Shown here piece by piece: positions 56,281 through 64,000 of a stretch of DNA of 64,000 nucleotides; positions within the stretch are counted from its first letter, which is position 1, and each line of letters begins with the position of its first letter. This DNA comes from Thiohalocapsa halophila (GTDB taxonomy: Bacteria; Pseudomonadota; Gammaproteobacteria; Chromatiales; Chromatiaceae). The stretch lies in assembly GCF_016583825.1 (NCBI RefSeq), contig NZ_NRRV01000004.1, positions 1-64,000 on the forward strand. The letters are read 5' to 3'. The notes below the pieces were generated by a model. The model was not told the origin of the DNA. It was given only the letters and a program-made list of their open reading frames with translations, and ran no database searches. The translations under genes were made by a program, and so were the position numbers.

Positions 56281-57663
56281 CTAGAGCTCCGGCGGCGACG
56301 GGCTGCCGGTGGCCGCCGCCAACAGGCGCGCACGCACATCCGGGTCCGGCTCCGCCTGCAGCGGCATGCCGTCGATGGCTGGGAAGAGGTCGGAGACCAC
56401 CAGCCGCTCGCCGGCTGACACGCCCGCGGCGACGATCGCATATTCGGGCTGCAAGGTCTTGACGGTCACGTCGCGGATGCTGAGCCGGCCCTCGTCGATC
56501 AGGTACAGGCGCTCGCCGTGCAGGGCCTGCCGGGGCACGATCACTTGCTGCGGGCGCGGTGCGCCGAAGAGCGCCACTTCCACGAACAGGCCCTTGACCA
56601 GGGGCGGGCGCTCGCCGGGCACGACATCGGCGTAGGGATTGTCCACGCTGACGATGACGCCGACGGTGCGGGTTTCCGGGTCCAGGGTGTCGCTGAGGCG
56701 GGCCAGCTCCGCCGGCCAGTGGACGTCGCCGCCGGCATCGCGCAGGGTCACCTGGGCACGGATCCCGAGCTGCGAGGCGAGCTCGCCGCCCGGTCCGACG
56801 CTGAAATCAATGGGGTCGGCGCCCTGCAGCAGGGCGCGCATGCGGGCGATGGGGATCTGTGCCTCCACCTCGGCACGGTCGATGGCATCGGCCTTGATGA
56901 GCACTTGGCCCTCGCGCACGTATTGGGCCTGCTCCACATTCACTTCGCTGAGGCGGGCGCGAAATGGCAACTGCACCTCGGTGCGCGCCAAGTCCAGCCG
57001 GGCGTCGGCGAGCTGGGCCTCGTAGCGGGCGAGCTGGGCCTGGAGCAGCTCGCGCTCCGCCGGCAGCAGGTTCAGCTGGCTTTGCTGCGCCTGCACGGCC
57101 TGGCGCTGGGCCAGCAGGTTGCGCTTTTCCTGCTCCAGCTCCGAGGCGCTGACGGTGCCCTTGTCCAGCAGGCGCTGCTTGCGCTCGACCTCCGCCGTGC
57201 GCAGGGCGAGCGACTCCTCCTCGATGGCCAAGGAGGCGCGGATATTGGCCTCCTTGGCCTCCATCTCGCTGAGCTGTGCCCGAGTGGAGAGGATATCGGC
57301 TTCCGCCTGGGAGACGCGCAGCTCGTACTCGGTGGGGTCGATGCGCAGCAACAGCGTGTCAGCGGGCAAGAGCGCGCCTTTGCGCAGCCGCGGATGGGTC
57401 TCGACAACCCGCCCGGTCACCTCTGCGACCGCCTCCCAGACGCGCTCCGGGCGCACCCGACCATAGCCCGTCGCGCGCGGCACCACGTCGGCGGTTGGGA
57501 TCTCGATGACGCGCACCACCCGCGCCGGCGGTTCTGTCTCGCGCTGGTCGGGCGGTCCGGCGCCGCGGTTCAGCAGCACCGCGATCCCGATGGCGGCGAG
57601 CACCGGCAGCAGAAAGAGCCATTTGCGGGGGTGGCGGGGCACGGAGGCAGCGTGGCTCGGCAT
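56281..57663 (-). CDS. HlyD/RND-type membrane-fusion protein
   Basis: A 460-residue periplasmic adaptor with an N-terminal membrane anchor (residues about 14-31), a lipoyl half-motif (ATGYGRVRPERVWEAVAEVTGRVVETHP), a long alpha-helical hairpin (about 115-215) and beta-barrel domains (LPFRARLSEVNVEQAQYVREGQVLIK; GLFVEVALFGA). Such proteins link an inner-membrane pump to an outer-membrane channel. No pump or TolC-like gene is adjacent; instead the Cys-rich secreted protein follows. Either partners are encoded elsewhere or the adaptor has an unusual role. Confidence 0.85.
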   Translation of the reverse strand: MPSHAASVPRHPRKWLFLLPVLAAIGIAVLLNRGAGPPDQRETEPPARVVRVIEIPTADVVPRATGYGRVRPERVWEAVAEVTGRVVETHPRLRKGALLPADTLLLRIDPTEYELRVSQAEADILSTRAQLSEMEAKEANIRASLAIEEESLALRTAEVERKQRLLDKGTVSASELEQEKRNLLAQRQAVQAQQSQLNLLPAERELLQAQLARYEAQLADARLDLARTEVQLPFRARLSEVNVEQAQYVREGQVLIKADAIDRAEVEAQIPIARMRALLQGADPIDFSVGPGGELASQLGIRAQVTLRDAGGDVHWPAELARLSDTLDPETRTVGVIVSVDNPYADVVPGERPPLVKGLFVEVALFGAPRPQQVIVPRQALHGERLYLIDEGRLSIRDVTVKTLQPEYAIVAAGVSAGERLVVSDLFPAIDGMPLQAEPDPDVRARLLAAATGSPSPPEL

Positions 57664-57747
57664 CCGAAAGACCCACTATTGCGCCAGTATCGGCGCGTCG
57701 ACGCAAGCTGGCGGTGCGGATCAATCGGCGTTCCCCTGGGCTCGCCC

Positions 57748-57777
57748 ATAAAAAAAGCCCGCCGTTGGGCGGGCTTT
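57748..57777 (-). terminator. intrinsic terminator of rpoH
   Basis: On the minus strand GCCCGCC-CAAC-GGCGGGC is followed by TTTTTT, a classical Rho-independent terminator beginning about 35 bases after the rpoH stop. On the opposite strand it would also form a hairpin, with AAAGCC pairing extending the stem. Confidence 0.9.
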
Positions 57778-57811
57778 CCGGATGCGGCCGGTGCGAGACC
57801 GACACCCGGTC

Positions 57812-58675
57812 CTACATCTCGAGCTGAACGCGCAGCTTGTTCATGGCGTTTTTCTCGATCTGGCGGATGCGCTCCGCGGAGACGCCGAACTGCTGAGCGA
57901 GCTCGTGCAGGGTCTGCTTCTTTTCGGTGAGCCAGCGCTCGCGCAAGATGGTCTTGCTGCGCTCGTCGAGACCCTCCAACGCCGCGAACAGGCGCTCGCG
58001 CTGATGCGCATCGTTGTCTTCGCGCTCCAGGTTGGCGGCGGGCTCCATGCGCAAGTCCGGCAGGTAGGTGGCCGGGGCGGAGGGGCCGTCATCGTCGTCG
58101 TCGTCATGACCGTCGAAGGCCATGTCGTGGCTCGCCAGGCGCGACTCCATTTCCAACACCGTTTCCGGCTTGACGCCGAGGTCAGCCGCGACGCCTTCCA
58201 CCTCTTCCTTGGAGAACCAGCCCAGGCGCTTCTTGGCGCTGCGCAGGTTGAAGAACAGCTTGCGCTGGGCCTTGGTGGTGGCGACCTTCACGATGCGCCA
58301 GTTGCGCAGGATGTACTCGTGGATCTCGGCGCGGATCCAGTGCACCGCGAAGGAGACCAGGCGCACGCCCACATCCGGCTCGAACCGGCGCACGGCCTTC
58401 ATCAAGCCCACGGTGCCCTCCTGGATCAGGTCCGGCAGCGGCAGCCCGTAACCCAGGTAGCCGCGGGCGATGCGGATGACGAACCGCAAGTGCGAGAGCA
58501 CGAGACGGCGCGCGGCCATCATGTCGCCGTGATCGCGCAGCCGCAGCGCCAGGCTGCGCTCTTCTTCCTGTGTCAGCACAGGAATCTGGTACGCGCTCGC
58601 GATGTAGGCGTCGATCGTCCCCGTCGACAGGGAGCCGAGGTTGGCGATGTCTTGGATCGATGCTTCTTCAGCCAT
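57812..58675 (-). CDS. rpoH: RNA polymerase sigma factor RpoH (sigma-32)
   Basis: RpoH directs transcription of heat-shock genes. The 287-residue protein has region 2 ([43 protein letters not shown]), the diagnostic RpoH box QRKLFFNLR (137-145) and region 4 ([43 protein letters not shown]). An insert rich in aspartate ([13 protein letters not shown], near 190) lies between regions 2/3 and 4. It has its own promoter and terminator. The usual ftsYEX genes are not its neighbours here. Confidence 0.97.
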   Translation of the reverse strand: MAEEASIQDIANLGSLSTGTIDAYIASAYQIPVLTQEEERSLALRLRDHGDMMAARRLVLSHLRFVIRIARGYLGYGLPLPDLIQEGTVGLMKAVRRFEPDVGVRLVSFAVHWIRAEIHEYILRNWRIVKVATTKAQRKLFFNLRSAKKRLGWFSKEEVEGVAADLGVKPETVLEMESRLASHDMAFDGHDDDDDDGPSAPATYLPDLRMEPAANLEREDNDAHQRERLFAALEGLDERSKTILRERWLTEKKQTLHELAQQFGVSAERIRQIEKNAMNKLRVQLEM

Positions 58676-58708
58676 GGTGCTTATACCTGAGTAATTCGCT
58701 CGGAAATT

Positions 58709-58737
58709 ATGCTAGCAGCCCTGGTGGGCTTTGACAA
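58709..58737 (-). promoter_or_regulatory. sigma-70 promoter of rpoH
   Basis: On the minus strand TTGTCA (58737-58732), a 17-base spacer and TAGCAT (58714-58709) form a good -35/-10 pair with an extended -10 TG. The start point would be about 25 bases before the rpoH ATG. Other rpoH genes have several promoters; additional ones were not seen. Confidence 0.65.
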
Positions 58738-59238
58738 CATTGTTGACCGGGTTTTCGAGCAGCTTTTGAACGGAAAGTTCCTGTGGCAAAAGCTGGACAT
58801 GCCGGACTTAGGCCCATGGTAGTCAAAGACCGCCACAGCGCAATGCTTTTTGCCGACGCTGCGCGACTCGTCCGATGAAAGGTACCCATGGGGGCTCGTG
58901 CGCTGTTTGCGCGGCCCTGCTGGATTGGTGTAAACAGCGGCTTTCTCAGTGAAAACAGGAATAGGTATCGGGGTGGGCTCGGCGCTGAGCGCCGCGGGCG
59001 GGGTTGGCTCGACGCACAGCGGGGTGAGCCCTGGTCGCGATGACCCTGCGGCCCCGGCGGCTTGTCCAGGTTCGTCGCGGCACGCGACGGGGATGCTGGT
59101 GGGTTTTTGCGAGGTAAGCGGCGAAGAATTCGAACAGCGCCGGGTGTCTTCTGAGCCACTGGCGCCAATGCTCGGGCTGAGTCGGGCCTTTTCAGCCGGC
59201 GGCACGCGGGGCTGGCGTCCGCCTCATATAGGTGGGCG
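58738..59238. other. intergenic region between rpoH and trpE
   Basis: About 500 bases. Reading frames present (for example a plus-strand frame 58949-59260 overlapping the end of trpE) lack any recognisable domain, ribosome-binding site or codon pattern. trpG, which normally follows trpE, is absent. No terminator for trpE was recognised. Confidence 0.5.
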
Positions 59239-60728
<1,490 letters not shown>

Positions 60729-60732
<4 letters not shown>

Positions 60733-61403
60733 GCGAGCATCGTGTCCAGTTCCGCCAGGGAGTCGATCACCGCATCGGGCTCGGCATCGTGGATGTCCAG
60801 GCCGTGATTGTAGCCGTAGCTGACACAAACCACCGGGAAGCCCGCGGCGCGCGCCGCCTTCACGTCGCTGATGGAGTCGCCCACCATCAGCGCATCGGAC
60901 GTTGCCACGCCGAACTGCTGGGCCGCGTGCTGAAGCGGCAGCGGGCTCGGCTTCTTCTCTGGCAGGGAGTCGCCGCTGATGATGATGCCGAAGTGCCCGG
61001 CCACGCCCAGCGCGGCCAGCAGCGGCTCGGTGAACTGCGCCGCCTTGTTGGTGACGCAGCCGAGCTGGATGCCGCGCGCTGCCAGCAGCCGAAGCCCTTC
61101 GGCGACGCCGGGATAGAGCCGGGAGCGCTCGCCGTTATGGGCCGCGTAGCGCTCCAGAAAGACCGGGTAGGCCCGGTCGAAGTCGGCGGCGGCGGGCTCG
61201 CCGTCCAGGCTGCCCGTCAGCGCGCGCTTGACCAGCCGCTCGACGCCGTTGCCCACCCAGTTGCGCACCGCCGCCTCGCCATGCGGTGGGCGGCCCAGCT
61301 CCGTCATCATTGCGTCCACGCTGTGGGCCAAGTCCGGCACGCTGTCCACCAGGGTTCCGTCCAGATCGATCAGGACCATTTCGGGCTCGAAGCGCTGCGT
61401 CAT
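60729..61403 (-). CDS. gph: phosphoglycolate phosphatase
   Basis: A HAD-family phosphatase that removes 2-phosphoglycolate from DNA repair or RuBisCO oxygenation. The 224-residue protein has the nucleophile motif [48 protein letters not shown] and [20 protein letters not shown]. The position between rpe and trpE is typical for gph. It follows the DUF29 fragment by 15 bases and overlaps trpE by four. Confidence 0.93.
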
Positions 61404-61418
61404 GCGGATGCTGCTCCT

Positions 61419-61565
61419 TCAGTTGGGCAGGAAGGCCCTGTCCAGCACTTGCTCCGTCAGATGCTCGACATCCAGCTGCTCGAAGCGCGACTGGCGCAAC
61501 AACTCCAGATTGTCCTTGAGCCAGGCGTCGTAATCGCTGTGGTACAGGTCGGTGAGGTCGGTCAT
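61419..61565 (-). pseudogene. truncated DUF29 gene between rpe and gph
   Basis: A 48-codon frame whose product (DLYHSDYDAWLKDNLELLRQ, then SRFEQLDVEHLTEQVLD) matches the first third of DUF29, as in the intact copy at 49320 (D-Y-AW, LLR..RF..LDVEH..E). It then ends at LPN. The remaining two thirds of the domain are missing. It lies 15 bases before gph in an operon with otherwise overlapping genes. It could be a decayed insertion or a surviving small protein; decay is more likely. Confidence 0.72.
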
Positions 61566-61636
61566 GGGCGTTGATGAAGCTCTCAGCCGGTAACCGGCAG
61601 ACCGCGAAAACGGTCTGCTGCCGCGGCGGTCAGCAC
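61566..61636 (-). promoter_or_regulatory. short spacer with hairpin between rpe and the DUF29 fragment
   Basis: GCAGACCG (61597-61604) and CGGTCTGC (61611-61618) form a perfect 8-bp stem with a six-base loop, next to the palindrome CCGGTTACCGG. No T run follows. It may protect mRNA of rpe or reduce read-through. Confidence 0.4.
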
Positions 61637-62332
61637 TCAGCTGCCAACCGACCCCAACGCCTCGCGCATCTTCCCGATGATGGTGTCGTAGCGGTTCGGG
61701 TCGTTGTCCTGCCCTTTGCCGAAGATGCCGGAGCCGGAGACGAAGGTGTCGGCGCCGGCGGCCTTGATCTCGGCGATATTGTCCACCTTGACGCCGCCAT
61801 CGATCTCCAGGCGAATCTCGCGGCCGGAGGCGTCGATCATCTGGCGCACCTCACGGAGCTTGTCGAGGGCGGAGGGGATGAAGCTCTGGCCGCCGAAGCC
61901 CGGGTTCACGGACATGAGCAGCACCATGTCCACCTTGTCCATGACGTACTCCAGGTAGGACAAGGGTGTCGCCGGGTTGAACACCAAGCCCGCCTTGCAG
62001 CCTTCGTTGTGGATCAGCTGCAAGGTGCGGTCGACGTGCTCGCTGGCCTCCGGGTGGAAGGTGATGTAGCTGGCGCCGGCTTGGGCGAAGTCCGGCACGA
62101 TGCGATCCACGGGCTTCACCATCAGGTGCACGTCGATGGGTGCCGTGACCCCATGCTTGCGCAGGGCCTCGCAGATCAGCGGGCCGATGGTGAGATTCGG
62201 CACATAGTGATTATCCATGACATCGAAGTGCACGATGTCGGCACCGGCGGCGAGCACATTGTCGACTTCCTCGCCGAGCTTCGCGAAGTTCGCGGACAGG
62301 ATAGACGGGGCGATCAGGTCTTCAGCGGCCAT
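61637..62332 (-). CDS. rpe: ribulose-phosphate 3-epimerase
   Basis: Rpe interconverts ribulose 5-phosphate and xylulose 5-phosphate (pentose phosphate and Calvin cycles). The 231-residue protein has [17 protein letters not shown], the metal and acid residues in [45 protein letters not shown] and [11 protein letters not shown]. Its start overlaps the end of the small membrane-protein gene by 11 bases. Confidence 0.97.
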   Translation of the reverse strand: MAAEDLIAPSILSANFAKLGEEVDNVLAAGADIVHFDVMDNHYVPNLTIGPLICEALRKHGVTAPIDVHLMVKPVDRIVPDFAQAGASYITFHPEASEHVDRTLQLIHNEGCKAGLVFNPATPLSYLEYVMDKVDMVLLMSVNPGFGGQSFIPSALDKLREVRQMIDASGREIRLEIDGGVKVDNIAEIKAAGADTFVSGSGIFGKGQDNDPNRYDTIIGKMREALGSVGS

Positions 62333-62558
62333 CTGTGGTCTCCATTGGGGCGTGCCGCGGCGCAGCGGCAGCCGCTCGGCACAGGCATGAATCTAGACCC
62401 AGCACTTTAACCGATGCCGGTGGGCTTTTCACGGTTGAGGGGTCGGTAACGGTCTCGTTCAGCAGGAAGAGGACGATGTTCACGGCAAGCAGCCCGTAGA
62501 CCGTCCATTTGAACGAGGGGAGCCAGCGGCTCGCGGGGCTGGCGGCGGTGGTGCTCAT
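62322..62558 (-). CDS. small membrane protein between trmO and rpe
   Basis: A 78-residue protein with one clear membrane helix ([20 protein letters not shown], about 17-36). The N-terminus [13 protein letters not shown] could lie in the cytoplasm; the C-terminal half is polar and has two cysteines (SCLC). The ATG overlaps the trmO stop (ATGA), and the 3' end overlaps the rpe start by 11 bases, so translation coupling supports it being real. The C-terminal half is less convincing and could be a frameshifted tail. Function unknown. Confidence 0.55.
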   Translation of the reverse strand: MSTTAASPASRWLPSFKWTVYGLLAVNIVLFLLNETVTDPSTVKSPPASVKVLGLDSCLCRAAAAAPRHAPMETTDGR

Positions 62559-63280
62559 GGGTGGCCGTCTCCGTCGGTGATGCAGTGCGTCACAATCGCC
62601 GTATCGCCGTCCAGCCGCCAGCGGATGTCGCAGTCGTAGAGCCTGAGCCCGAAGTCGGTGCGCTCGGGGTAGCGGTCCATGTAGCCGGGGCGGGGGTCCC
62701 GGGCGATCACCTGTTCGATGAGGCGGTGCAGTGCCAGTGCGTCGTCGGGGTCGCGAGCGGCCACGGCCGCAGCGGCCTCATCGGTGAAGCGCACGCAGAA
62801 GCGATCATCCGGCTCGGCGTGGGCGAAGCCGCCGGCGGCGTCGGCGATGGCGTCGGCGTAGGGTACGTAGGGCTTGATGTCCAGCACCGGCGTGCCGTCG
62901 AGCAGGTCGATGCCGGAGACTTGCAGCGCGAGCCCATCGCCGTCCGCCGCCAGTCCGTGGTGCGCCACCGCCGACAGTCCGATAGGGTTGGGCCGATAGG
63001 GTGCCCGGCTCGCGAACACCCCCACCGAGCGCCGCCCGCCGAGTCGCGGCGGGCGCACCCTGGGCTTCCAGCCGGCGGTCAGGCAGTCGTCGTGGAAGAC
63101 CCAGAGCAGCCAAACGTGGCTGAACCCGTCGAGGCCAGCGAAGGCCTCGCGGCGGTCATAGGGCGGGTGCAGCAGGATGCGCCCCGGCGCATCCACTAAG
63201 CGCGGCTGGCGCGGGATGCCGAACTTGTCCGTGAAGGGTGTGCGTGCCGTGGCGATGGGCTCAAAGGCCAAGACGGTCAT
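62555..63280 (-). CDS. trmO: tRNA (N6-threonylcarbamoyladenosine37-N6) methyltransferase TrmO
   Basis: TrmO (YaeB/TsaA) methylates t6A37 of threonine tRNA. The 241-residue protein has the TsaA-type domain: FEPIATARTPFTDKFGIPRQPRLV, GFSHVWLLWVFH, KPRVRPPRLGGRRSVGVFASRAPYRPNPIGLSAV and LDGTPVLDIKPYVPYADA, followed by the TrmO C-terminal region. Its ATG at 63280 overlaps the stop of the preceding methyltransferase gene (ATGA) and its own stop overlaps the next small gene. Confidence 0.92.
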   Translation of the reverse strand: MTVLAFEPIATARTPFTDKFGIPRQPRLVDAPGRILLHPPYDRREAFAGLDGFSHVWLLWVFHDDCLTAGWKPRVRPPRLGGRRSVGVFASRAPYRPNPIGLSAVAHHGLAADGDGLALQVSGIDLLDGTPVLDIKPYVPYADAIADAAGGFAHAEPDDRFCVRFTDEAAAAVAARDPDDALALHRLIEQVIARDPRPGYMDRYPERTDFGLRLYDCDIRWRLDGDTAIVTHCITDGDGHP

Positions 63281-64000
63281 GGTCGGTGGCCGGGCCCGGG
63301 CAGCTGCTTGGGCTTGCGAGCGCAAGCGAGCACATAGTCGAGCCCGCGATAGACGCTGGTGGGCTCGAAGCGCAGCGCGAGCTTGGCCGGGAGCCGCGCC
63401 ATGGGATGCAGGCGCTCGAGGGTTTCCGGATGCTCGGCGAGGAAGCGGTGCAGCGGCGCGTAGACGTGCTCGCGGATGGACTCGACCCGGATCTGCTCGA
63501 AGCCGCTCATGGCGAGCTTGGAATGATAGGTGGGCCGGGTGTAGGCGTTCTCCGGCGGAATCGCGAACTTGCCGGACACCAGCCGCCAGGAGACGCGCTG
63601 CTCCAGCCGCGCGGGGAAGCCGCGCACGCTGGGCATGGGGATGATGTCCGCCAGCACCAGCCGACCGCCGGGGCGCAGCACCCGCCAGGCCTCCCTCAGG
63701 AAGTGCTCGCGGGAGCGAAAGTGAAAGGCGCACTCGACGGCGACCACCTTGTCAACGCTCGCGGATTCGATGGGCATCTCCGTCGCCGAGCCCTGGCGCA
63801 GGTCGATCTGCTCGTCCAGCCCGAGCTGGGACACGCGCCGGCGCGCAACTTCCACCTGGGAGGCCGTAATATTGAGGCCCGTGATGTGGCCGGGCTTCAG
63901 CGTCTGCGCCCACAAGATGTCCTGATCACCGAAGCCGAAGCCGCAGTCCAGCACCCTGTCCTCGGGGCCGAGCTCCGCCGTCTCGCCCACCAGCATGGCG
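63277..64000 (-). CDS. class I SAM-dependent methyltransferase (partial, 5' end beyond the window)
   Basis: At least 240 residues; the frame remains open at the window edge, and the ATG at 63996 is probably internal. Motifs: VLDCGFGFGDQDILWA (SAM loop), GLNITASQVEVARRRV, DLRQGSATEMPIESASVDKVVAVECAFHFRSREHFLREAWRVLRPGGRLVLADI. The sequence resembles small-molecule methyltransferases of the UbiE/sarcosine-methyltransferase type; substrate cannot be told. It heads the visible minus-strand operon and overlaps trmO by four bases. Confidence 0.85.
   Translation of the reverse strand, partial: AMLVGETAELGPEDRVLDCGFGFGDQDILWAQTLKPGHITGLNITASQVEVARRRVSQLGLDEQIDLRQGSATEMPIESASVDKVVAVECAFHFRSREHFLREAWRVLRPGGRLVLADIIPMPSVRGFPARLEQRVSWRLVSGKFAIPPENAYTRPTYHSKLAMSGFEQIRVESIREHVYAPLHRFLAEHPETLERLHPMARLPAKLALRFEPTSVYRGLDYVLACARKPKQLPGPGHRP

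Overview
The window is high-GC DNA (about two thirds G+C by eye) with gammaproteobacterial gene content: EF-P with its lysyltransferase EpmA, LapB, RpoH with its diagnostic box, TrmO, CobUSTC and BtuB. Ergothioneine and betaine-lipid genes, nif-type NifU/NifS, two DUF29 loci and heptanucleotide tandem repeats suggest a purple-sulfur-type member of the Chromatiales. That placement is inference; no rRNA or tRNA gene was seen.

Left part (1-14 kb). A malQ lacking its N-terminus follows a 113-base AT-richer edge. Then come btaA/btaB (phosphorus-free betaine lipids, possible Pho box upstream), the translationally coupled egtB-egtD (ergothioneine), a WbuC-like cupin, and two very large minus-strand signalling genes: a PAS-GGDEF-EAL protein and a CheB-CheR-PAS fusion.

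Cobalamin and house-keeping block (13.7-31.6 kb). A cobalamin riboswitch precedes btuB, then cobU-cobT-cobC, with cobS about 3 kb further on behind a PAS-like gene, a metallophosphoesterase and a DUF808 protein. Next are a SPOR-like membrane protein, a secreted protein, an SDR, lapB-pyrF-galU, a membrane diguanylate cyclase with a secreted partner, and divergent thioredoxin-family genes (cnoX and trxC).

Central block (31.6-42.9 kb). carA (TTG start, four tandem 13-bp repeats abutting its ribosome-binding site), carB, greA, three poorly characterised genes, efp-epmA and a Uma2-type nuclease gene.

Urea-transport operon (43.2-50.7 kb). A sigma-54 promoter with an NtrC-like site precedes urtABCDE. 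The operon is unusual. A perfect cUUCGg hairpin separates urtA and urtB; a heptamer array and another hairpin separate urtB and urtC. Two four-base-overlapping genes for roughly 54-residue proteins lie between urtC and urtD. Their sequence is a gap-free repeat of the N-terminal extension of UrtD (an RxRxFDF ... W.Q ... RxDRxF module). I consider this the most novel feature of the window. A DUF29 gene is inserted between urtD and urtE.

Right part (50.7-64 kb, almost all minus strand). nifS and nifU; a REP-like palindrome; a di-haem peroxidase; a Cys-rich secreted protein of unknown function; a membrane-fusion protein without a visible pump; rpoH with promoter and terminator; and a tightly overlapping operon methyltransferase-trmO-small membrane protein-rpe-truncated DUF29-gph-trpE.
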